Source: CAYQEC01 sp964416425 (GTDB lineage: Bacteria > Actinomycetota > Acidimicrobiia > Spongiisociales > UBA5794). From it: a stretch of DNA of 36,439 nucleotides. Positions 30,614 to 36,439 of the stretch are shown here, in pieces (positions within the stretch are counted from its first letter, which is position 1; each line of letters starts with the position of its first letter). The stretch covers positions 1 through 36,439 of the forward strand of contig CAYQEC010000022.1 in assembly GCA_964416425.1 (NCBI GenBank), written 5' to 3'. Under the pieces are notes generated by a model that did not search any database, was not told where the DNA came from, and saw nothing but the letters and a program-made list of their open reading frames with translations. Made by a program: the position numbers and the translations under genes.

Positions 30614-30633
30614 CTGCTTCCCCTCCGGCGCTG

Positions 30634-30660
30634 TATGGTATGCTCAGACATCATTATATC
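30634..30660. promoter_or_regulatory. AT-rich bidirectional promoter island
   Basis: In an otherwise GC-rich region, TATAAT lies on the minus strand (30653-30658), facing the 634-aa gene. On the plus strand, TGG-TATGCT (TATGCT 30639-30644, extended -10 form) and TATGGT (30634-30639) face the 111-aa gene. This is the only consensus TATAAT noticed in the window. The two genes therefore probably share one control point. Confidence 0.5.
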
Positions 30661-30683
30661 CCGTTGAATCCCGAGGAGTGGGC

Positions 30684-31019
30684 ATGATGGTGAGCCGGCG
30701 GAACCTCGGCCACCTCATCGCATCCCAGGCGACGGCACTGGAGCGGGAGGAGGTCGCCGTGCTCCGATCCCTGGCGGATCGGGTGGACCTGGTGTGGTCG
30801 AGTCCGGACGGAATCCGGCTCGGCGTCGCCGCCGTGGAACGGGCCACCACACTGGAACGGGCCGCCGGGGAGCTCCACGGCTTCGGGAGACGAATCGAGG
30901 CCGAGGCCGCTGCGGCCGAAGCGGCCGCCGCCGAGCGAGCAGCCGCCGAAGCGGAAGCCGCTGTCAGCGCTCGATCGGGTGCGGCAGCAGGAACCGGTAC
31001 GGGCGGTGTCGCACCCTGA
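30684..31019 (+). CDS. Small WXG100-like helical hairpin protein
   Basis: The 111-aa product fits the size and shape of WXG100/ESAT-6-like proteins. Helix 1 covers residues 7-33 (LGHLIASQATALEREEVAVL). A central turn DLVWSSPDG follows, with Trp38 and Gly43. Helix 2 covers about 44-95, ending in a long Glu/Ala run suited to coiled-coil packing. The exact Trp-x-Gly triplet is absent, so this is a fold-level suggestion. The ATG at 30684 has GAGGAG upstream; the next ATG at 30687 is equally possible. It is divergent from the 634-aa gene. Its last 56 bases overlap the end of the DUF6206-like gene on the other strand, encoding a Gly/Ala-rich tail. Confidence 0.62.
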   Translation: MMVSRRNLGHLIASQATALEREEVAVLRSLADRVDLVWSSPDGIRLGVAAVERATTLERAAGELHGFGRRIEAEAAAAEAAAAERAAAEAEAAVSARSGAAAGTGTGGVAP

Positions 31020-31854
31020 GCTGCCAGGCTCGGTCGAGGCGGCGCATCTGCTGCACCGCCTCCCACATGAGGGAGGCGGCCCGGTAGTAGAGATCCACCT
31101 GGCGCGCCGTGATCGGGCGATCGAGCCTGCGGTGGGCGGCCGCCACGAAGGTGGGGATCCATTGTGCCAGCCGCTCCTTGTGGAGGTTGGCGGTGACGTC
31201 CAGCAGGATCCCGCGCGGCCGGTAGAAATGATGAAGCACCAGGCGGGGCACCACCACCCGGGCCAGGCTGCGGACTGCCCACGGCAGCGACCGCACGAAC
31301 ACGCCGACGTCGAGCCGGTCCCTCCCGCGCTCGTCCCGCAGCAGCGGGGTGGTGAGATCGATGTAGCGGAGCCCGCCGTCGTCGTCGACGACCCAGTTGG
31401 CGAGCTGGGCATCGAAGCCGACCCGGGGGCCGGCGACCCGGACGACGGCGTCGGTGAGCTCGTCGGCGAGCTCCCTGCCGGAGGCGGCGTCGCAGGCGGC
31501 CAGGTAGGTGGGCGCCACCCGCTCCGGCGGGTAGATCGGCTGGATGGCGTACGCGGTCAGGCCACCGTCGGGAGACGGCAGGGTTCGCAGCTCGGTTGGG
31601 GCGAGGCGGATGCCGGCGGCGGCGAGGTGGTCGGCGTACTGCTCGTAAACGTGTCGGTACCGGCCGAAGCCGGCTTCGTGCCGGAATGGAGGGAGGCGTT
31701 TGCACGCGTAGGACGCGGTGTCGGTGTCGAGCCGCAGCACCGTGCAGACCTCCCCGTAGCCGAGCACGCGGAGGTGGGACTCGTCGCCGGTGCGGAGGGC
31801 TCGCAGGACCTCGTTCTCGAGCGCCGCTAGGTCATAGTCGGCCGGGCTCGTCAC
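30964..31854 (-). CDS. Kinase-fold DUF6206-like protein
   Basis: The 296-aa product has weak protein-kinase or aminoglycoside-phosphotransferase features. VLGYGEVCTVLRL resembles a glycine loop, SYACKRLPPF gives Lys52, GFDAQLANWVV gives a catalytic-loop-like Asp148 and Asn153, and RYIDLTTPLLRDERG gives a metal-binding Asp166. I recall a DUF6206 family in actinobacteria with this pattern but could not check it. The second half (VVPRLVLHHFYRPRGILLDVTANLHKERL) is helical. The GTG at 31854 has GGGAG upstream. The stop lies inside the convergent 111-aa gene. The substrate is unknown; small-molecule phosphorylation is one possibility. Confidence 0.7.
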   Translation of the reverse strand: MTSPADYDLAALENEVLRALRTGDESHLRVLGYGEVCTVLRLDTDTASYACKRLPPFRHEAGFGRYRHVYEQYADHLAAAGIRLAPTELRTLPSPDGGLTAYAIQPIYPPERVAPTYLAACDAASGRELADELTDAVVRVAGPRVGFDAQLANWVVDDDGGLRYIDLTTPLLRDERGRDRLDVGVFVRSLPWAVRSLARVVVPRLVLHHFYRPRGILLDVTANLHKERLAQWIPTFVAAAHRRLDRPITARQVDLYYRAASLMWEAVQQMRRLDRAWQLRVRHRPYRFLLPHPIER

Positions 31855-32006
31855 GACACTCCCGGTTTGGCAGGTCGCCGCGCTCCCGCACCTGGGCGGC
31901 GGTGCCGGCGTTCTCGTTGTTGCGTTTGGACGATGCCCATCGTGACCTGTTCGGCTCGAAGCCGGGGCGAGTGTAGGAGGCGCCGGAGCCCGGGACGGGC
32001 CGGAAG

Positions 32007-32012
32007 TATCAT
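32007..32012 (+). promoter_or_regulatory. Candidate leaderless -10 box for pncA
   Basis: TATCAT is followed by exactly six bases and the ATG at 32019. No ribosome site is present, so the message is probably leaderless. Confidence 0.45.
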
Positions 32013-32018
32013 CGGCCC

Positions 32019-32609
32019 ATGGACAGCGTGCAGTACGACCCGCGGACGGCGCTCATCGTCGTCGACGTGCAAAACGACTTCGCCGACCCTTCGGGCAACC
32101 TGTCGGTGGCCGGTGGCGCCGAGGTGGTGCCGGTGATCAACGCCGAGGTCGCTCGAGCGCAGGCCGCCGGAGCCCACGTCGTGTACACCGCCGACTGGCA
32201 TCCCGAAACGACGCCGCACTTCGCCAAGGACGGCGGGATCTGGCCGGTCCACTGTGTCGCGGGCACGTGGGGCGCCGAGTTCCATCCCGATCTCGTGGTA
32301 GAGGGGCCGGTGGTGCGCAAGGGATCCAACGGTGAGGACGGCTACTCGGGGTTCTCGATGGCCGATCCCGAGACCGGGGAGACCACCCCCACCGAGATGG
32401 TCAGACTCCTCCGGGAGAAGGGGGTCACCAAGGTGATCGTCTCCGGGCTCGCCACCGACTACTGCGTGAAGGCCACCGCCCTCGACGCCATCGACGAGGG
32501 CTTCGAGGTGCGGCTGATGTGCGACGCGGTGCGGGCGGTCGACCTCACGCCGGGTGACGGCGAGCGTGCCCTCGCCGATGTCGAGGAGGCAGGCGGCGTG
32601 CTCGTCTGA
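32019..32609 (+). CDS. pncA: Nicotinamidase (isochorismatase family)
   Basis: Nicotinamidase hydrolyses nicotinamide to nicotinate in the NAD salvage route. The 196-aa product has the triad: TALIVVDVQNDFADP (Asp16), PVVRKGSNGEDGYSGF (Lys101) and GLATDYCVKATALDA (Cys149, the nucleophile). Metal ligands of the PncA type are visible in YTADWHPETTPHF (Asp59, His61, His67), with a further His78 in IWPVHCVAGTWGAEFHPDL. The SGFSMADPETGETTPTEM segment is typical of bacterial nicotinamidases. The gene stands alone, with a leaderless-type promoter box six bases upstream. Confidence 0.94.
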   Translation: MDSVQYDPRTALIVVDVQNDFADPSGNLSVAGGAEVVPVINAEVARAQAAGAHVVYTADWHPETTPHFAKDGGIWPVHCVAGTWGAEFHPDLVVEGPVVRKGSNGEDGYSGFSMADPETGETTPTEMVRLLREKGVTKVIVSGLATDYCVKATALDAIDEGFEVRLMCDAVRAVDLTPGDGERALADVEEAGGVLV

Positions 32610-32879
32610 GCGGGCTACGAGACGGCGACGCCCCTCGGTCCTCATCCTCACTGCCCGGTGTGATTCGGCGATCCACTGACTCACCACAGGTCGACAGAAG
32701 GGCAACGGTGAACTAGCCCAGCCTGTCTGGCTTGACGGTGGCGACCGAACCTGCTTACGGTCCGGGGCAGGGCTGGATGTGCTTGCCAGCGGGCGATGGG
32801 GCGGTCCGCGAGCAAGGTACCCGCCGCATGGAGCGAACCCGCTCCACGCAGGGGACATAGGGGAACAGGGGGCTTTGCG
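32610..32879 (+). promoter_or_regulatory. Promoter and structured leader of the large surface protein gene
   Basis: No gene is seen in these 270 bases. TTGACG (32732-32737) and TACGGT (32756-32761), 18 bp apart, form a plausible promoter, giving a leader of roughly 110 nt. Within it, TGGAGCG-AACC-CGCTCCA (32829-32846) is a perfect 7-bp hairpin, extended after one mismatch. AGGGGGC just before the ATG serves as a ribosome site. I compared the leader with c-di-AMP, c-di-GMP, cobalamin and TPP riboswitch hallmarks and found no match. Confidence 0.4.
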
Positions 32880-35800
32880 ATGGGGAATGCATCACGTTCT
32901 GATGGTTTGATCGCGTCGTCGCCGCGTTCTCGTGGCGGTGCGGCGGGGCGGGTACGCCGGCGGGCGCTCACGAGGCTCGTCGTGGCCTACACACTTCTCA
33001 TGTCGATCGTCGTGCTGGACACGAGTCTGGCGGCTGCCGACGTTCCGGCCCAGCCGGTGCTCGTCGCTCCCGCCGACGGCGCGACCGGGGTGGCCACGGA
33101 TGCGGGGCTCGCGGTCACCGTCCAGCACGCCAGTGGCGAAGACCTCGACGTCACGTTCTACGGCCGAGAAGCGGGTGCTGGTGACCCGTTCACGATCGTC
33201 GCTCTTCCCGACACACAGAACTATTCAAACAGCGCCACCAACTACCAACTGTTCATCGACCAGGCGCAATGGATCCTCGACGAGCGTGAGAGCCGCAACA
33301 TCGTGCTGGTCGACCATCTCGGCGACATCGTCAGCACCGCGAGCTCCAGCACCGAGTGGCAGCGGGCGGCGCAGGCTCTGCTCCTGTTGAACCAGGGCGA
33401 CTTCGCCGTCGGCATCGCCCCCGGCAATCACGACTACGACAACATGGTCGGTGGTGCGGCCCCCCTCTACGACGCGAACCTGCCGGCATTGATCAGCTTG
33501 GAGCAGGGTGGAATCGAGAGCTACGAGCGCCACGATGGTTGGTATGGCGGCTACATGGGAGGCACCAACGACCTCGTGACCGCCGATGACGGCGTCTACA
33601 CCGACCGGCTGTGGAAGAACAACTACGTCCTGTTCTCCGCTGGGGGCATGGACTTCATCAACATCGCCATCGAGTACAACTTCCCGTTCGAGACCGAGCA
33701 GTGGATCGACGACGTGCTCACTGCCTACCCGGAACGCCGGGCGATCATCTCGACGCACCAGTTCCTCGAGGACGACAACTCGATCAGCAGCGAAGGTGCC
33801 GGCAGCGCCTGGACCAACGTCCTGTCCCAGCACTGCAATGTCTTCCTCATCCTGGGCGCCCACAACCACTCAGGATCAACCCCCGGTGAGGCGGAGCGCA
33901 CCGAGACCAACAGCTGCGGCGACACCGTGCACATGCGTATGAGCGACTACCAGGATCGGAGCAACGGCGGCGATGGTTGGTTGCGGATCATGACGTTCGA
34001 CCCCGCCGCCGACTCCATCGCCGTCGAGACCTACTCCCCGACCCGCAACGGCGGGGCCGGCGACTACGAGACCGACGCCAACAGCGAGTTCACCCTCGAC
34101 TATGACATGGACGCGGCCGGCTGGGCCGTGATCGGTTCCGACGTCGTCTCGGGCGGGAGCGGGCAGGCGTCCGTGACGTGGAGCGGCCTCGACGAGGCAA
34201 CCGAGTACGAGTGGTATGTCGAAGTCGGCGACGGTGGGGACATGATTTCCACGGAGGAAACCCCGTGGAGCTTCACCACGGAGCTCCCCGGCGCACCGGC
34301 GGCCCCGAGCGGGCTCACCGCGGTGGCGGCCGGCAGCCACCAGATCGACCTCTCCTGGACTGATAACGCCTCCAACGAGGACCACTACCTCATCTACCAA
34401 GGCCCCTCAGGGGAGCTGTCGCAGCACGCGACCATCGGCGCCGACAGTGAGTCGTATTCCGCCGCCGGCCTCAGCGCGGGCACCGAGTACTGCTTCGTCG
34501 TCTACGCCAGCAACGCCGGCGGCAGCACGGCCTCGGGCCCGGAGGTGTGCGCCACCACCGATCTCGGTCCCGACTGGGTCGCCTACATCGATACGAATGA
34601 CAGGGGCACCGGTTCTGGTCCGGATGTGTTGTCCTTCAGCTCCGGGTCGGTTGCCGGTTCGACCGGTGTGACGGCGACGTTGAAGGACTACACCAATGCT
34701 GGTGCCGACATCGCCGGTGTCCAGGTCGTGATCGACGCCGCGAGTCTGACGAACTCGCCGGCCGGCGCGACGTCGACCGGTGGTGATGCGTTCGACATCT
34801 TCGGCGGGATCGTCGACGGTGACGGCTCGTATGAGATCGAATCCAATGAGTCCTTCAACATGACCTTCACCGGGTTGGATCCGGGCCGGACGTACACGGT
34901 GGTGGCGACGGCGAACCGCAACAGCACCTCGTACAACGAGAGCGGCAGTGGGACCCGTGCGACGACCTTCGAGCTGTCGGACGTGGAGTCCTTCACCAAC
35001 GAATCGTCGGCCGGGGTCTTCGACACGAGTGCCTCCGGCGACGCCATCACGATCGTGACCGGCTACAACGCGGCCACGGGTCACGTGGCGAAGTGGACCA
35101 ACATCGTGCCCGGAGGCGACGGCCAGATCGTGATGTCGTCGCTGTTCCACAACGGCGGCGACAACAGCACGAAGTCGTATGCGGCGTCGTCGGTGATGTT
35201 GCTCCTGGAATCTGATCCGACGGCTCCTCCGTCGACGCCGTCGGTGTCGGTGGATGTGGTTGGCGAGACCGAGCTGAGTGTGTCGTGGCCTGCGGTCGGT
35301 GGCGCTGATTCGTACGACCTGGCGGTGAATGGTGGGACCGGTTCGCCGGTGGTGGGCGTGTCGTCGCCGTATGCGGCGACTGGTCTGACGACCGGGGTCG
35401 AGTACTGCTTCCAGGTGCGGGCCAACAACGTCAACGGCTCGTCGCCGTGGTCTCCTCAGGTGTGTGGCACGCCGGTTGCCGGGCCGGTGTGGGTTGCCTA
35501 CATCGACGCGAATGCGAACACGGACCCGAATGACACGGCCGACAACGTGTTGCAGATCGATCCGGACGATTGGTCCGGGACCGAGACGTATTCGTTGCTC
35601 GACTTCGACGATGGTGCGGCGATCCCTGGGGTCGAGGTGTCGTTCGTCTCGACCGGTTTCACCGTTCGCAACACCGGCGCCGATCCGGATGCGGGTACCG
35701 ATTCGGATGAGGTGTTCGGTGGCATCGTCGACCAGTCGGGTTCGATCGAGATCGACGACGACGACGACCCGTTCGTGATGACCTTCAGTGGTTTGGACGA

Positions 35801-36439
35801 GAACGCGTCGTATACGTTGGTGGCGACCGCCAACCGTGACGGCGGCTACACCCGTGCCACCGAGTTCCAGATCTCTGGGATGGTCACTTTCACCGAGGAC
35901 TCGTCGGCGGCGGTGTCGACGGGGACCGATTCGGTGGTGATCGTCACCGGCGAGAACACTGCCGAAGGCTATGTGGCTCGTTGGACCGGGATCACTCCGG
36001 GTGCCGACGGTGAGTTCGCTCTCTCGTCGATCTTCAACGACGGCGGAGTCAGCAGCAACGACAAGTCCTATGCCGCCATCGCCATCCAACTCGTCGAAGA
36101 CGGCCCGTCCAATCCGAGTGCTCCTCCGTCGACGCCGGCGGGGGTGTCGGTGGATGTGGTGAGTGGGTCGGAGTTGGAGGTTTCGTGGCTCCCGGTGGGG
36201 AACGCGGATTCGTATGACGTGGCGATCGATGGTGCCGTGGGCAGCCCCGTGCTTGGGGTGACTTCGCCGTATGCGGCGACTGGTCTGACGACCGGGGTCG
36301 AGTACTGCTTCCAGGTGCGGGCCAACAACGTCAACGGCTCGTCGCCGTGGTCTCCTCAGGTGTGTGGCACGCCGGTTGCCGGGCCGGTGTGGGTTGCCTA
36401 CATCGACGCGAATGCGAACACGGACCCGAATGACACGGC
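32880..36439 (+). CDS. Very large secreted metallophosphoesterase with repeated Fn3 + ~200-aa modules (3' partial)
   Basis: The frame is open from the ATG at 32880 to the window end, 1186 codons without a stop. Order of parts: a basic N-terminus and signal peptide (residues 29-52, cleavage near AAAD); an Ig-like segment with PVLVAPADGATGVATDAGL; and a calcineurin-like phosphoesterase. The phosphoesterase has VALPDTQNY (Asp111), DHLGDIV (Asp149), GNHDYDN (Asn183, His184), STHQF and LGAHNHSG. An Ig/Fn3-like piece and an Fn3 domain (about 472-560) follow. Then modules repeat: a ~200-aa beta-rich domain starting WVAYID (at residues 566, 871 and 1171), each preceded by Fn3. The nucleotide period is 915, then 900. 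No anchor is visible because the end is missing. A surface or secreted phosphate, nucleotide or adhesion role is likely. Confidence 0.85.
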   Translation, partial: MGNASRSDGLIASSPRSRGGAAGRVRRRALTRLVVAYTLLMSIVVLDTSLAAADVPAQPVLVAPADGATGVATDAGLAVTVQHASGEDLDVTFYGREAGAGDPFTIVALPDTQNYSNSATNYQLFIDQAQWILDERESRNIVLVDHLGDIVSTASSSTEWQRAAQALLLLNQGDFAVGIAPGNHDYDNMVGGAAPLYDANLPALISLEQGGIESYERHDGWYGGYMGGTNDLVTADDGVYTDRLWKNNYVLFSAGGMDFINIAIEYNFPFETEQWIDDVLTAYPERRAIISTHQFLEDDNSISSEGAGSAWTNVLSQHCNVFLILGAHNHSGSTPGEAERTETNSCGDTVHMRMSDYQDRSNGGDGWLRIMTFDPAADSIAVETYSPTRNGGAGDYETDANSEFTLDYDMDAAGWAVIGSDVVSGGSGQASVTWSGLDEATEYEWYVEVGDGGDMISTEETPWSFTTELPGAPAAPSGLTAVAAGSHQIDLSWTDNASNEDHYLIYQGPSGELSQHATIGADSESYSAAGLSAGTEYCFVVYASNAGGSTASGPEVCATTDLGPDWVAYIDTNDRGTGSGPDVLSFSSGSVAGSTGVTATLKDYTNAGADIAGVQVVIDAASLTNSPAGATSTGGDAFDIFGGIVDGDGSYEIESNESFNMTFTGLDPGRTYTVVATANRNSTSYNESGSGTRATTFELSDVESFTNESSAGVFDTSASGDAITIVTGYNAATGHVAKWTNIVPGGDGQIVMSSLFHNGGDNSTKSYAASSVMLLLESDPTAPPSTPSVSVDVVGETELSVSWPAVGGADSYDLAVNGGTGSPVVGVSSPYAATGLTTGVEYCFQVRANNVNGSSPWSPQVCGTPVAGPVWVAYIDANANTDPNDTADNVLQIDPDDWSGTETYSLLDFDDGAAIPGVEVSFVSTGFTVRNTGADPDAGTDSDEVFGGIVDQSGSIEIDDDDDPFVMTFSGLDENASYTLVATANRDGGYTRATEFQISGMVTFTEDSSAAVSTGTDSVVIVTGENTAEGYVARWTGITPGADGEFALSSIFNDGGVSSNDKSYAAIAIQLVEDGPSNPSAPPSTPAGVSVDVVSGSELEVSWLPVGNADSYDVAIDGAVGSPVLGVTSPYAATGLTTGVEYCFQVRANNVNGSSPWSPQVCGTPVAGPVWVAYIDANANTDPNDT
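35364..35539 (+). repeat. Direct repeat, copy 1 (176 bp, exact)
   Basis: This stretch is identical to 36264-36439, exactly 900 bp downstream. It covers the second half of an Fn3 domain and the first residues of the WVAYID domain. Flanking module sequence is clearly diverged, so the identity is local and suggests recent gene conversion or duplication. Confidence 0.95.
36264..36439 (+). repeat. Direct repeat, copy 2 (176 bp, exact, runs to window end)
   Basis: Every base matches 35364-35539, and the window stops inside the repeat, so the true length may be greater. It marks the third Fn3/WVAYID module. Confidence 0.95.

Noticed and set aside
32690..32860. Known riboswitch upstream of the surface protein
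   Set aside because: Hallmark sequences of c-di-AMP, c-di-GMP, cobalamin, TPP and SAM classes are absent; kept only as an unassigned leader.
34407..36089. Long open frame on the minus strand opposite the phosphoesterase modules
   Set aside because: It is a mirror of the repeats, with a simple Arg/Val/His-rich composition and no domain. The plus frame has signal peptide, catalytic motifs and Fn3 domains.
1..36439. CRISPR arrays, insertion sequences, prophage or plasmid functions
   Set aside because: No regularly spaced repeats with unique spacers, no transposase or integrase motif, and no replication gene were seen. The tandem 15-bp units and Fn3-module repeats are coding.

Overview
The window looks like a whole contig of a high-GC actinobacterium. 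Gene content (solo P-protein glycine decarboxylase behind a tandem glycine riboswitch, an F420/PPOX-type flavin-fold protein, a PGM1-type ATP-grasp ligase, a DUF6206-like kinase-fold protein, a group 3b NiFe hydrogenase) and apparently leaderless TANNNT promoters fit a deep-branching actinobacterial lineage, perhaps Acidimicrobiia. That placement is inference from gene content only. No rRNA, tRNA, CRISPR array, transposase or phage gene was recognised. Both ends fall inside repeats (15-bp tandem units at the left end, a 176-bp exact direct repeat at the right end), as expected where an assembler stopped.

Layout. 1-4029: the tail of a helix-hairpin-helix protein, the RNA-repair pair archease and RtcB (minus strand), then a divergent arginase-family protein, a small PPOX-fold flavoprotein and a convergent YdeI/DUF1905 protein. 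4100-8850: glycine riboswitch, gcvP and a PGM1-like peptide ligase. 8980-10505: a DUF2079 membrane protein. 10521-15079 (minus): pyruvate:ferredoxin oxidoreductase translationally coupled to a dihydroorotate-dehydrogenase-like flavoprotein. 15311-15700: a small membrane protein, followed by a hairpin-rich intergenic repeat. 15954-21254 (minus): a tightly packed seven-gene hydrogenase operon in the order beta, cNMP-fold protein, gamma, small, large, maturation protease, short HypA. 21670-24378: pyruvate phosphate dikinase, divergent from the hydrogenase. 24404-31854: mostly uncharacterised genes: a 234-aa protein, a LiaF-like membrane protein, a membrane-anchored alpha/beta hydrolase, a zinc-ribbon membrane protein, a divergent pair (a 634-aa protein and a 111-aa WXG100-like helical hairpin) and a kinase-fold DUF6206-like protein. 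32019-32609: nicotinamidase. 32880-end: the first 1186 codons of a very large secreted metallophosphoesterase carrying repeated Fn3 plus about 200-aa modules.

How they fit together. PFOR, PPDK and the hydrogenase form a redox and pyruvate module. PFOR links pyruvate, CO2, acetyl-CoA and ferredoxin; PPDK interconverts pyruvate and PEP; the 3b hydrogenase couples NAD(P)H and H2. The glycine riboswitch should tie P-protein expression to free glycine. The most novel material is the WXG100-like divergent pair with its kinase-like neighbour, the modular surface phosphoesterase, the HypA-like protein without a zinc ribbon, and the HTH-less cyclic-nucleotide-fold protein inside the hydrogenase operon.
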